Assembly (NCBI GenBank): GCA_016647705.1
Contig: CM028335.1
Coordinates: 38,136,712-38,200,711 of the forward strand
Reading direction: 5' to 3'
Source: Eucommia ulmoides
Lineage: Eukaryota; Streptophyta; Magnoliopsida; Garryales; Eucommiaceae
DNA: 64,000 nucleotides
Position numbers and translations under genes: made by a program. Positions 1 through 11,194 of this stretch are shown piece by piece. The stretch's first letter is position 1. The number at the start of each line of letters is the position of its first letter. The notes beneath the pieces were generated by a model, which saw only the letters and a list, made by a program, of their open reading frames with translations, was not told where the DNA came from and searched no databases.

Positions 1-472
1 TGAATACCATATGCTGACAAGGAGATATTAACAGATAAGAATGTACAATGAATATGTCATACTAAATAAAGAATCAAGGTTCAATGTATCTATTAAGGAG
101 AATAAGCACGTGCCAAATACAAGAGTACAGCAGCAACAAGCTCAATATGTAAGAGCTGACAAAACTTATCCACAACAAACGACAACATACAAGCACAAGA
201 GAAGATTCATTTACAAAGTTGTTCCGAAGCTACATGAAGCAACAAACAAAGGCAAAAAGGTTCTTACCGAATCATCTCAAAGATTTGTTATTTCTAAGAA
301 AGAGGAGATCAAGGTTAAAAATCAAATATTGGTGGAGACAACGAACTTAAAATCAAAGACTAATAATCCACCTAAGGTACACACATCATTTGCTCCCAAA
401 GATAATCCAGATATGTCAAAAATTTTAAAGTTCAAGTTTATTAATTTTGTTAGGGAGACTGAGCCTGTTTAG
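1..472 (+). pseudogene. gag-like gene, 3' part (unit I)
   Basis: A 143-residue open stretch from 41 is rich in Lys, Arg, Gln and Tyr and matches the C-terminal third of the gag-like gene in the other units. It follows the position where those units carry the zinc knuckle and a 16-residue Tyr/Arg-rich repeat. A basic, disordered tail like this usually binds nucleic acid; that role is inferred from the family type only. It is a fossil fragment, with its 5' part off the window. Confidence 0.6.
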
Positions 473-1059
473 TTTGAAATTTAGACGTTTACAATAAGTG
501 TGTGTGTGCGTGCGCGTGCGCGCGCTTAAGTGTGTGAGTAAATATTTCTTAAATATATGTGGATTAAAACAAGAGGTAAAAATTGAGCTAAGAGGATCAA
601 ATTAGGATTAAATGAATAAAATCATACATAACAGAAAAGATGAGTCGACTGATCAGTCGACCGACGGTTTCAGGTTGGAATCCCAAGAGTCAGTATAACT
701 CCATCAGTCGACTGAACGGTCGACTGAATGTCTCGGGATGTAAAAACCTCACTTCTTTATTTCATTTCATCGGAACCCTAAAACCCTTTTTCCCTCAAAA
801 CCCCTCATCTCCCAAGTTTGCCTAAGCCTAAATCTCATGACATCAGTCCATTTCAGCTCAGATCAGAAGGAGTTTTGAATGAATCAGCAAGCCTAAGGCT
901 CTGATTTTTGTCGGGAGCGCTCTCTATCTCGCGAAAATAGATTGGTTTTCTCTTATTCTAGGGTTTTGGCTGTTCTTGGGGATTGACCATAGTTTGTTGA
1001 TTATTTTTGGATTAGTTGGTTGTTTTGGTTTTGGTTTGGTTGCTTGAGATTGCGCAAAA

Positions 1060-2379
1060 ATGCCTAGAATCAAGAGTCGTGAGAATAGGCCTAAGTTTGA
1101 CACAGTTCACTTTCGAAGTGAAGAGGCCAAGAGAAAATACAATGATGAATTTGTTAATCTAAGGGTGTTAGGATGAAAACCCACTGATTTTGTTGAGTTA
1201 AAAGAGAAGAACATTGATATTGAAGTATATTTTAGAAATTTGGGATAGATTGAGTTTGTCAATAAAAAGGAAGAGTGGATGCTAGTACGGGTACGAATGT
1301 TTTACAGTAATATGACCTTCAATGAACTTGAAATTAAATCTTTTGATAAAGGAACAGTAATTCGTTTCGATGCGGTATTGTTAAGCCACATTTTGGAATT
1401 TCTCAGAGGAGATATATTTCCATATTATACGTGTCATTGGCTATCAAGAAATTTTAATAGAAGACCAATTGCAAAAAAAAAAATTGATTTAGAGGAAGAC
1501 AAAGTGGGCACGTTATGCATTGAGCGTTGATTTCTTCACTTAGTGCTAACCTATTCGGTTGTGCCGAGAGAAGGAAGTCATGCTAATGTAAATGAGTTTA
1601 ATTTGTACTTGATGAATGAAATTATGGAAGGGAGAAAACTGGACTTACCCCATCTTATGATGGACCATATGATGCATCAAGTTAACAAATCCTCAGGAAT
1701 ACTACCCTACGCAGATGAACTTCAGAAAATATTCGATCACTTCGGAAAAATGATTGATCCAGATGAGCAGAGGTTTATGACAATGACACCAGGGTAGATT
1801 AATGTACAAAATGCATCGTTGATGGGGTAAGACTTCAAAAGAAATGGATGGGTAAAGAAGAAGTCTCAGAAAAGGCAGAGAGCGCAGGCTGCAGAAGGGG
1901 AAGAAGAAGAAAAAGAGTTGAGCTTGGATCAGAAGATGGACTATCTTCATGATCAGATTGATGATTTAAGAATTCATGTCAATTTGATGGATGAAAGGAT
2001 GACTGGGCTGTAAAATAAAATGGTTCAGATGAATATGCACATAGAGGCTGGGTTTGGAAAAATAACAGGAAGTCTGGATCAAATATTTCAGTATATGCAA
2101 TCATCTCACCATGGATACCCGCAGCAGTATAGTGCTCAGCCACGTTTTACTGGCCATCCTATGTATGGAGCACAACAGTCTTTCGGATGACCTACCGCAG
2201 TAGGATAATCAGGAGTAGGACCATCAGGTGCAGGGCCATCGGGAGCAGTTCCTTCAATGCCAATTCTCCAGCAAATGACTCTTGGACCGGTAATTCAGCC
2301 CGGTGTCCAATATTCACAGCAGGCAACCACTAGTCCAATGGGACTTTACTACGATTTCTCTAGTCAGAGCCCGCCCTAA
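1060..2379 (+). pseudogene. envelope-like / plant transposon-domain gene (unit I), broken
   Basis: The reading begins at an ATG with a basic MPRIKSR start, shared by all units. It continues through a globular part resembling the 'putative plant transposon protein' domain (Pfam Transposase_32 type), which I recall also in the envelope-like ORF of Sireviruses. A coiled-coil part and a Gln/Pro/Gly-rich tail follow. This copy has several breaks and does not look functional. 'Envelope-like' is a label for the position and family; I see no clear signal peptide or transmembrane segment. Confidence 0.55.
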
Positions 2380-2955
2380 ATTTTATCCTTGTGTTGTTAA
2401 AAACATAGTCCACAACATTTTTCTTCTTCTTTTGTTTGTAATAGTACCTAGACTTGATCCAATTGCTTAGATTTTTATCTTTAGTAATGATCCACATCGC
2501 GTTTGATTTTGATATGCTAAATTTATTGAGTAGATGTGTTATTTATCTGTAAGTGTTAAAGTTTTGGGCTTAAAAAGTTATTTATTCAAATAAGTTTTAA
2601 TTTTTTTTTCAAATACGCTTATAATAATGTTTGCCTAGTGTGACTTACATAATTGTAGTTTTCTTCTTCCTTACTTAAATTATTTTTTGAAGATAACAAA
2701 GGGGGAGAAATGAGAGATGTTTTATTTAGGGGGAGAATTCTAAAACCGTGTTTTAATCAAAAGGGAGAAAAACTGTGTTTTAATTAAAAGGGAGAAATTT
2801 AAAAAATATTGTGCTTTATTGAGTATCTTTTAAATTGTAAATCTTCAATATGATGTTTAAATGAGTTACCGTCCTCAGTTTCAGGGGGAGTGTGGTTATA
2901 TTTTATTTTTAAAGAAAATATCAAAGTTAATTGTCATCATCAAAAAGTGTGAGAT

Positions 2956-5067
2956 TGTTCATCCCAAGCTTTTAATGAATAATTAAGTATTGATGTTTTG
3001 GTGGAACTAATGTTTGATCCAGTGTTTTAGTAATTTAAAGTTCCAATAATAAAGATGTTAAAGTAAATGGATGTTAAATAAATATATCAAGATGATGATG
3101 AAGTATTAAGAGTTTAAAGACATTAGGAAAACAACACAGGAAAAAATAAACTCTTAAAATCCCATTTAGGAACACACACATAGCACAAAATTATTTTTAT
3201 CTTTTACGTGTGTTGGTTGAGAATATTTATTTGCTCCTATATGAATTAAAAAGAAATATTTTTGAATAACTAAAATAGACTATAAGAGTATTACTGGAGT
3301 TTATTTGAATATTAATATGGATAAAGGTGCAAAATTGTAAAAGAAAGTAAGTATACCACGAGATCGGAGAAGAGATTCAGGAGAGGGCAGTCGACTAACG
3401 AGTCGACCAGAGAAAGAATATGAACTCTCTGAATCTGCGAGTTAAGAGAGAGGTCGATCGATAAAAGCTTGGAAAACTCTCTGAATCTGCGAGTCGACAG
3501 AGCGGTCGACCGGTGGAAGCTTGAAAAACTTTCTGAATCTGCGAGTCGACTGAGGAGTCGACCGATCAAGTGCATGGGCTACTTCTAGTATCCTTCAGTC
3601 AACTGAACGCGCAGTTTCAGAATATTGGTTGATCCAATTTTAAATCTAAAAGTAGACGGTTTTAGTTAAGATTTGAGAGAGATTTCGGGGATATTCTTAA
3701 TATTTGGGATATGGTTCACAGACTAATTAAATCCTTTCAATATGATTAATTAGTTATTAAAGTTTCTCAATTTGGAACTTAAAATGGATTCTATACTTAT
3801 TTGTTTCGATTGAAAAATATTTTGGGGATTTAATTGGGAGTTTTAAAAGTTGTTATTAAGTGAAATTGAACCTAAATGAAGTCCTCATATTATGAAGGGT
3901 TTTTAAGAGTAGTTTATAATCATGACACTTGTAAACTAGCCGTTAGGAGGCTGATTACATGTGCCCTTATATAAACCTGCAAATTTTCTAAGAGAGTTAA
4001 TCATTGTAATCATTCTAAGAGATAAAATCAGTCTATATCTTTTTGAGAGCATTTATAAGAGTTATCATTCAATGATACTATGAGTTGTTCTAAGAGTGAT
4101 TCTGATAATCAACTGCGATCAATTTGTGGTGATACCGGAATTGAAGTTATATCGTTTTCATCATTAATTCTGTGGATTCTGGGTGAGATCTTTCCATATT
4201 GATTTTTACTTGTTTATTATTATATTTTGGAAATTGATCTTAGAAATTGGTCTTGATTTTTTTTTAAAAAAAAAATCTTTGAAACAATTTTTTGAATCTG
4301 ATTGCGTGCTGCAATTTACTACCCATATATTGTTAAAATTAGATTTCGGCATCTCACATAATTCTTTTACATGTTGGGATATTAATTGAGTTTATATATA
4401 TCTAGAGTGGTAGAAGCTCCGAGTGAGATTTACTTATCAATTTTTGTATTGGTGAGTTGTGACGGGTTAAATATCATTAGGGATATTTAATCAAGGGTTG
4501 CTGGGTTTCAGTCTCTTCCTGTAAAGAGATTGAGGTAGTGATTCTTCCTAAATAAAAATTGCAAGTTTGTGAGTGATTTTGTAACGGTTCAATCCTTACC
4601 GGGTAAAACGATATTTGGTGTGTTTTGGTGAGGTTTTGATTCGTGAGCCTAAGTGTCAAAAAGAATTAGGTTATTCTTTAACTTGTAAAAAGTTGAGGTC
4701 ATTCCTTAGCTTGTGAAAAAGAAATTGTAAAGGTTGATTTTGAGCCTGTAAAAGAATCGGTGTGCGGGTTTGGTTCCTACCATTAAAGGAATCTTGGTTT
4801 TAGTGGGTATGACATTCGTGGAGCTCGGGAAACTGGATTATCCAAGTGTAGCTTGGTGAACCAATATAAATCTTTGGTGTACTGCTTTCTTAATTTGTCA
4901 ATTTTTGTTGTTTGTGTGTGCCCCTAGTTGATTGATTAATTCCCCTGTGTTATAAAGATAATAATTAATTTAGGATTAAAATTAATTATTTGATATATTG
5001 ATTTTTATTCTAATTATTTTTAAATACCCAATTTACCCTCCCTCTTGGGTATTTTACTGGGCCAACA
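2956..5067 (+). repeat. LTR L1 shared between array units I and II
   Basis: The LTR starts TGTTCATCCCAAG and ends GGGCCAACA, an imperfect TGTTG/CAACA terminal inverted pair. It is bounded on the left by a purine-rich tract and on the right by the primer site. It serves as 3' LTR of unit I and 5' LTR of unit II. The U3-like part at about 3385-3610 has diverged ~50-60-bp repeats built around GTCGAC palindromes and a phrase CTCTGAATCTGCGAG. Length is about 2.1 kb, as in the other complete copies. Confidence 0.88.
3385..3610 (+). repeat. GTCGAC palindrome repeat cluster in the LTR
   Basis: Three to four imperfect units of roughly 50-60 bp each hold the phrase CTCTGAATCTGCGAG followed by a pair of GTCGAC (often AGTCGACTGA / GGTCGACCGG). 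Equivalent clusters lie near 9463-9690, 14825-15060, 24838-25070, 30930-31160, 37020-37255, 40255-40550, 47550-47800 and 50090-50390. The position upstream of the presumed transcription start suggests an enhancer-like U3 module. That role is inference. Confidence 0.65.
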
Positions 5068-5069
5068 AT

Positions 5070-5081
5070 TGGCATCAGAGC
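5070..5081 (+). other. Primer binding site (initiator tRNA-Met type)
   Basis: TGGCATCAGAGC lies 2 bp after the LTR end and differs by one base from the TGGTATCAGAGC primer site common in plant Ty1/copia elements (complementary to the 3' end of initiator tRNA-Met). The same site occurs at 11146 (+), 18759-18770 (-), 23360-23371 (-), 35553-35564 (-) and, slightly changed, at 43697 (+). It fixes the LTR ends and the strand of each unit. Confidence 0.85.
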
Positions 5082-5118
5082 TGGTTGAGCACGAATTTAT
5101 GAAGCTAACAAAGATCAT

Positions 5119-6525
5119 ATGAATTGTCCTTATTCTGATATTATGTGTACTACTGTTAACTCTGCCTCTCCTAATAGTCATAGTTCTTATCATGAATCTG
5201 ATATCATTTGCAATGATAAGAATGCAGATAAAACTATTGAGATACTTATTGCTCTTACTTATGTTTTTGGAAAAGAGAATTTTAAATTAGAGTAAAAGAT
5301 TACAACTCTTGAAAATAAGAAGTTTAGTACTATCAAATCTCTCAAGAAAAAGAATTTGGATAAATATTTTGAAACTATTGAGTTTAAAAATGCTTTGTCC
5401 AAAATTAGAAAGTTGTATGATAAGGCTGAGTCTCTTGAGGATGATTTGAAAAACGATATTTACGAGCTTCAACAGAATGAATTTAAAAGGAAAAATCTTG
5501 AAACTTTAAATGAGGCCTTGAGTATTGAATTGGACAATACAAGGTGTGAGCTTGATAGAGCTCATTTGAAAATCAATTATGTTGAAAGTGAGTGCCAAAT
5601 TCTTAAAAATGATCTTGAATTTATGCATAAAAAGAATTTTGGTCTACAAGTAAACGTTAGCACCAATGAACGATTACTTGAGAAGACTCAAAAGGAGCTT
5701 AAGGAAGCAATGGATAAATTCAAGGATGTTGAAAGTACTAAATGTTTTGAAAAACCTATAGTTACTAAAACTGCTTCTCAAAATCGCAGAAAATCCTACA
5801 CTCTGGTAAGGAACACTGACTATTCGAAGAGGTGTACTAACAGTATTAAATGTTTCTATTGTGGTAAATTTGGTCACTATGAAAACTATAGTTATTTATT
5901 GTATGGTTATCCTATTGCATTCAGAAATAACTAGATACCAAAAAGAGAAAATTTTGATGCAGGTACAAATAAGAGATTCAGTCAAAAGTACAATGAATAT
6001 CATATACCGACTAGGGGATTTGAACAGACAAGAAAGTACAATGAATACCATGTGCCGACAAGGAGATATGAACAGACAAAAAGGTACAATGAATATGTCA
6101 TACTAAATAAAGAATCAAGGTTCAATGTATCCATTAAGAAGAATAAGCACGTGCCAAATACAAGAGTACAGCAGCAACAAGCTCAATATGTAAGAGCTGA
6201 CAAAACTTATCCACAACAAACGACAAAATACCAGCACAAGAAAAGATTAATTTACAAAGTTGTTCCAAAGCTACATGAAGCAACAAACAAAGGCAAAAAG
6301 GTTCTTACCAAATTAGCTCAAAGATTTGTTGTTTCTAAGAAAGATGAGATCAAGGTCAAAAATCAAGTATTGGTGGAGACAAAGAACTTAAAATCAAAGA
6401 CTAATAATCCACCTAAGGTACACACATCATTTGCACCCAAAGATGATCCAGGTATGTCAAAAATTTTAAAGTTCAAGTTTATTAATTTTGTTAGGGACAC
6501 TGAGCCTGTTTATTTTGAAATTTAG
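5119..6525 (+). pseudogene. gag-like gene (unit II): coiled coil, CCHC-type knuckle, basic tail
   Basis: The N-terminal part is acidic. A long heptad-rich coiled coil follows (about 5340-5740, many Leu/Lys/Glu), then a CX2CX4H zinc-knuckle region near 5851-5893 followed by a YLLYGYP phrase typical of Ty1/copia gag. Next comes a Tyr/Arg-rich 48-bp repeat in three copies (starting near 5988, 6036 and 6084), then a Lys-rich tail. Gag proteins of this type form the particle and bind RNA. This copy is a fossil with a few breaks. Confidence 0.7.
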
Positions 6526-6669
6526 ACGTTTGCAATATGTGTGTGTGCGCGTGCGCGCTTAAGGGTATGAGTAAATATTTCATAAATATATGTGGTCAAA
6601 ACAAGTGGTAAAAATTGAGCTAAGATGATCAAATTAGGATTAAATGAATAAAATCAGACATAACAGAAA

Positions 6670-6805
6670 ATATGAGTCGACTAATCAGTTGACCGAAGGT
6701 TTCAGGATGGAATCCCAAGAGTCAGTATAACTCCATCAGTCGACTGAATGTGTTGGGATATAAAAACCTCACTTCTTCATTTCATTTCATCCAAACCCTA
6801 AAACC
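6670..6805 (+). promoter_or_regulatory. Promoter-like zone ahead of the envelope-like gene
   Basis: The zone holds GTCGAC palindromes (from 6674), a TATA-like ATATAAAA at 6758-6765 and, about 30 bp further, a telo-box-like AAACCCTAAA at 6793-6802. A ~280-nt leader without gag similarity then runs to the ATG at 7081. The arrangement looks like a plant RNA polymerase II promoter with a 5' UTR. It is conserved in place in units I (about 640-790), III (12670-12815), V, VI, VII and IX (45285-45430). Activity is inferred only. Confidence 0.45.
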
Positions 6806-7080
6806 GTTTTTTTTCTCAAAACCCCTCATCTCCTAAGTTCGCCTAAGCCTAAATCTCACGACATCAGTCCATTTCGGCTCAGATCTGAAGGAGTTTTGAA
6901 TGAATCAACAAGCCTAAGGCTCAGATTTTTGTTGGGAGCGCTCTCTATCTTGCAAAAATAGGTTGGTCTTCTCTTATTCTAGGGTTTTGGCTATTCTTGG
7001 GGATTGACCTTAGTTTGTTGATTATTTTTGGATTAGTTGGTTGTTTTGGTTTTGGTTTGGTTGCTTGAGATTGTGTAAAA

Positions 7081-8400
7081 ATGCCCAGAATCAAGAGTCG
7101 TGCGAATAAGCCTAAGTTTGACACCGTTCACTTTCGAAGTGAAGAGGCCAAGAGAAAATATAATGATGAATTTGTCAATCGAAGGGTGTTAGGATGCAAA
7201 CCCACTGATTTTGTTGAGTTCAAAGAGAAGAACATTGATATTGAAGTATATTTTAGAAATTTGGGATAGATTGAGTTTGTCAATAAAAAGGAAGAGTGGA
7301 TGCTAGTATGGATACAAATGTTTTATAGTAATATGGCCTTCAATGAACTTGACATTAAATCTTTTAATAAAGAAACAGTAATTCGTTTCAATGCAGTATT
7401 GATAAGCTACATTTTGGAATTACCATGAGGAGATATATTTCCATATGATACGTCTCATTGGCTTTCAAGAAATTTTAATAGAAGACCAATTGCAAAAAAA
7501 AAAAAAAATTGATTTAGAGGAAGACAAAGCACGTTATCCATTGAGTGTCGATTTCTTCACTTAGTGCTGACCTATTCGGTTGTGCCTAGAGAAGGAAGTC
7601 ATGCTAATGTAAATGAGTTTGATTTGTACTTGATGAATGAAATTATGGAAGGGAGAAAGCTGGACTTACCCCATCTCATGATGGAGCATATGATGCATCA
7701 AGTTAACAAATCCTCAAGAATACTACCCTACGCAAATGCACTTCAGAAAATATTCGATCACTTCGGAAAAATGATTGATCCAGATAAGCAGAGGTTTATG
7801 ACAACGACACCAGGGTAGATTAATGTACAAAATGCATCGTTGATAGGGTATGAGTTCAAAAGAAATGGATGGGTAAAGAAGAAGTCTCAGAAAAGGCAGA
7901 GAGCGCAGGCCGCAGAAGGGGAAGAAGAAGAAAGAGAGTTGAGCCTGGATCAGAAGATGGACTATCTTCATGATTAGATTGATGATTTAAGAATTCATGT
8001 CGATTTAATGGATGAAAGAATGACTGGGCTGTAAAATAAAAAGGTTCAGATGAATATGCACATAGAGGCTGGGTTTGGAAAAATAACAAGAAGTCTGGAT
8101 CAAATATTTCAGTATATGCAGTCATCTCACCATGGATACCCACAGCAGTATAGTGCTCAGCCATGTTTTACTGGCCATCCTATGTATGGAGCACAGCAGT
8201 CCTTCGGATGACCTACCGTAGTAGGACCATCAGGAGCAGAACCATCAGGCACAGGGCCATCGGGAGCAGTTCCTTCAACGCCAATTTTCCAGCAAATGAC
8301 TCTTGGACCAGTGATTCAACCCGGTGTCCCATATTCACAGCAGGCAACCACTAGTCAAATGGGACTTTACTGCGATTTCTCTAGACAGGGCCCGCCCTAG
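7081..8400 (+). pseudogene. envelope-like / plant transposon-domain gene (unit II), broken
   Basis: The start has the basic MPRIKSR leader, then VHFRSEEAKRKYNDEFVNRR, which resembles the FHSEE...RR opening I recall from Sirevirus envelope-like proteins. A domain with WVRMFYSNM-type and VLTYSVVPREGSHANVNEFD-type phrases follows, like Pfam Transposase_32 proteins. The second half is a coiled coil (about 7930-8100) and a Gln/Gly/Pro-rich tail (8110-8400). It has a handful of breaks. A host-derived or env-like origin cannot be settled by eye. Confidence 0.6.
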
Positions 8401-8766
8401 AATTTATCCTTGTGTTGTTAAAAACATGGTCCACAACATTTTATTTTCTTTTGTTTGTAATAGTAAGTATAGGTTGTTTGGATTTCATTAACTAATAGTG
8501 TTTATATTTTGATGAAGTACTTAGACCTAATCCAATTGCTTAGATTTTTATCTTTAGTAATGATCCACATCGCATTTGATTTTGATATGCTAAATGAATT
8601 GAGTAGATGTGTTATTTATTTAGAAGTGTTAAAGTTTTGGGCGTAAAAAGTTATTTATTCAAATAAGTTTTAATTTTTTTTTTTCAAATACGCTTATAAT
8701 GATGTTTGCCTAGTGTGACTTACATAATTGTAGTTTTCTTCTTCCTTACCTAAATTGTTTTTTGAA

Positions 8767-9030
8767 GATAACAAAGGGAGAGAAATGAGTGATGTTTTAT
8801 TTAGGGGGAGAATTCTAAAACCGTGTTTTAATCAAAAGGGAGAAAAACTGTGTTTTAATTAAAAGGGAGAAATTTAAAAAATATTGTGTTTTATTGAGTA
8901 TCTTTTAAATTGTAAATCTTCATTATGATGTTTAAATGAGTTACCATCCTCGGTTTCAGGGGGAGTGTGGTTATATTTTATTTTTAAAGAAAATATCAAA
9001 GTTAATTGTCATCATCAAAAAGTGTGAGAT
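8767..9030 (+). other. Repeated polypurine motifs and terminal polypurine tract (unit II)
   Basis: Several purine-rich motifs of the form A(A)GGGGGAGAA or AAAAGGGAGAAA recur between 8767 and 8970, before the tract AAAAAGTGTGAGAT that abuts the LTR at 9031. Multiple polypurine-like motifs upstream of the 3' LTR are, as I recall, a reported hallmark of Sireviruses. The terminal tract primes plus-strand DNA synthesis in LTR elements. The same arrangement is present on each strand in the other units; the cleanest terminal tract, AAAAAGAGGGAGAT, is at 49631-49644. Confidence 0.6.
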
Positions 9031-11143
9031 TGTTCATCCCAAGATTTTAATGAATAATTAAGTATTGATGTTTTGGTGGAACTAATGTTTGATCAAGTGT
9101 TTTAGTAATTTAAAGTTCCAATAATAAAGATGTCAAAGTAAATAGATGTTAAATAAATATATCAAGATGATGATGAAGTATTAAGAGTTTAAAAACATTA
9201 AGAAAACAACACAGGAAAAAATAAACTCTTAAAATCCCATTTAGGAACACACACATAGCACAAAATTATTTTTATCTTTTACGTGTGTGTTGGTTGAGAA
9301 TATTTATTTGCTCTTATATGAATTAAAAAGAAATATTTTTGAATGACTAAAATAGACTATAAGAGTATTACTGGAGTTCATTTGAATATAAATATGGATA
9401 AAGGTGCAAAATTATAAAAGAAAGTAAGAAAAACACGAGATCAGAGAATAGATTCAGGAGAGGGAAGTCGACTGAGGAGTCGACCAGAGAAAGAAGATGA
9501 ACTCTCTGAATCTGAGAGTTGAGAGAGAGGTCGACCGATAAAAGCTTGGAAAACTCTCTGAATCTGGAAGTCGACAGAGCGGTCGACCGGTGGAAGCTTG
9601 GCAAACTTTCTGAATCTGTGAGTCGACTGAGGAGTTGACCGATCAAGTGCATGGGCTACTTCTAGTTTCCTTCAGTCGACTGAACGCGCAGTTTCAGAAT
9701 ATTGGTTGATCCAATTTTAAATCCGAAAGTAGACGTTTTTAGTTAAGATTTGAGAGAGAATTTGGGGATATTTTTAATAATTGGGATATGGTTCGTAGAC
9801 TAATTAAATCCTTTCAATATGATTCATTAGTTATTAAAGTTTCTCAATTTGGAACTTAAAATGGATTCTATACTTATTTGTTTCGATTGAGAAATACTTT
9901 GGGGATTTAATTGAGAGTTTTAAAAGTTGTTATTAAGTGAAATTGAACCTAAATGAAGTCCTCATATTATGAAGGGTCTTTAAGAGTTGTTTATTATCAT
10001 GACACTTGTAAACTAGCCGTTTGGAGGCTGATTACATGTGCCCTTATATAGACTTGCAAATTTTCTAAAAGAGTTAATCATTCTAATCATTCTAAGAGAT
10101 AAAATCAATCTATATCTTTTTGAGAGCATTTATAAGAGTTATCATTCAATGATACTATGAGTTGTTCTAAGAGTGATTCTGATAATCAACTGCGATCAAT
10201 TTGTGGTGATACCGGAATTGAAGTTATATTGTTTTCATCATTAATTTTATGGATTCTGGGTGAGATCTTTCCATATTGATTATTACTTATTTATTAATAT
10301 ATTTTGGAAATTGATCTTAGAAATTGTTCTTGATTTTTTTTAAAAAAAAATTCTTTGAAACAATTTTTTGAATCTGATTGCGTGCTCCAATTTACTACCC
10401 ATATATTGTTAAAATTAGATTTCTGCATCTCACATAATTCTATCACAGGTTGGGATACTACTTGAGTTTATATATATCTAGGGTGGTAGAAGCTCTGAGT
10501 GAGATTTACTTATCAATTTTTGTATTGATGAGTTGTGACGGGTTAAATATCATTGGGGATATTTAATCAAGGGTTGCTGGGTTTCAGTCTCTTCCTGTAA
10601 AGAGATTGAGGTAGTGATTCTTCCTGAATAAAAATTGCAAGTTTGTGAGTAATTTTGTAACGGTTCAATCCTTACCGGGTAAAACGCTATTTGGTGTGTT
10701 TTGATAAGGTTTTGATTCTTGAGCCTAAGTGTTAAAAAGAATTAGATTATTCTTTAGCTTGTAAAAAGTTGAGGTCATTCCTTAGCTTGTGAAAAAGAAA
10801 TTGTAAAGGTTGATTTTGAGCCTGTAAAAGAATCAGTGTGCGGGTTTGGTTCCTACCATTAAAGGAATCTTGGTTTTAGTGGGTGTGACATCCGTGGAGC
10901 TCGGGAGACGGGATTATCCAAGAGTAGCTTGGTGAACCAGTATAAATCTTTGGTGTACTGCTTTCTTAATTTGTCAATATTTTTTGTTTGTGTGTACCCC
11001 TAGTTGATTGATTAATTCCGCTTTGTTATAAAGATAATAATTAATTTAGGATTAAAATTAATTATTTGATTTATTGATTTTTATTCTGATTATTTTTAAT
11101 TACCCAATTCACCCTCCCTCTTGGGTATTTTACTGGGCCAACA
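9031..11143 (+). repeat. LTR L2 shared between array units II and III
   Basis: It starts TGTTCATCCCAAG and ends GGGCCAACA, 2113 bp, aligning end to end with L1 at 2956-5067 with scattered differences. The two flank unit II as 5' and 3' LTRs. The GTCGAC cluster is at about 9463-9690. L1-to-L2 spacing is 6075 bp, the array period. Confidence 0.88.
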
Positions 11144-11194
11144 ATTGGCATCAGAGCTGGTTGAGCTCGAATTTATGAAGCTAACAAAGATCAT

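Larger units (their letters stand above)
1..2955 (+). mobile_element. Internal region of array unit I (Sirevirus-like, 5' part outside window)
   Basis: The window opens inside a retrotransposon internal region. Its parts are a gag-like tail (1-472), a TG/CG alternating tract (about 499-526), a promoter-like zone with GTCGAC palindromes (about 640-835), an envelope-like gene (1060-2379), and a purine-rich non-coding tail ending at the next LTR at 2956. The same order recurs in every other unit of the window. No pol motifs are visible. It is a fossil with several breaks. Assignment to a Ty1/copia Sirevirus-like family is inferred from LTR ends, primer site and gene types in the complete sister unit at 5068-9030. 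Confidence 0.8.
5068..9030 (+). mobile_element. Internal region of array unit II (most complete + copy)
   Basis: This 3963-bp internal region lies between LTRs L1 and L2, and with them forms an element of about 8.2 kb. Order: primer site 5070-5081; gag-like gene 5119-6525; alternating TG/CG tract about 6535-6560; promoter-like zone about 6670-6805; envelope-like gene 7081-8400; repeated polypurine motifs and the final tract 8767-9030. The interval that should hold protease, integrase, reverse transcriptase and RNase H is absent, so the element is non-autonomous. It is a fossil with a few breaks in each gene. Confidence 0.82.

Noticed and set aside
3312-3575. Open frame MHLIGRLLSRLADSES... found in many LTRs
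   Set aside because: It is created by the GTCGAC repeat cluster of the LTR and is not conserved as a protein.
3385-3610. Regularly spaced palindromic GTCGAC repeats as a CRISPR-like array
   Set aside because: The repeats are diverged, spacing is irregular, they lie in a plant LTR, and no associated genes exist.
7856-8164. Opposite-strand open frame (MAEHYTAVGIHGEMTAY...) repeated in several units
   Set aside because: It is a mirror of the envelope-like gene's coiled-coil and Gln/Pro-rich part. It recurs only because that part recurs.
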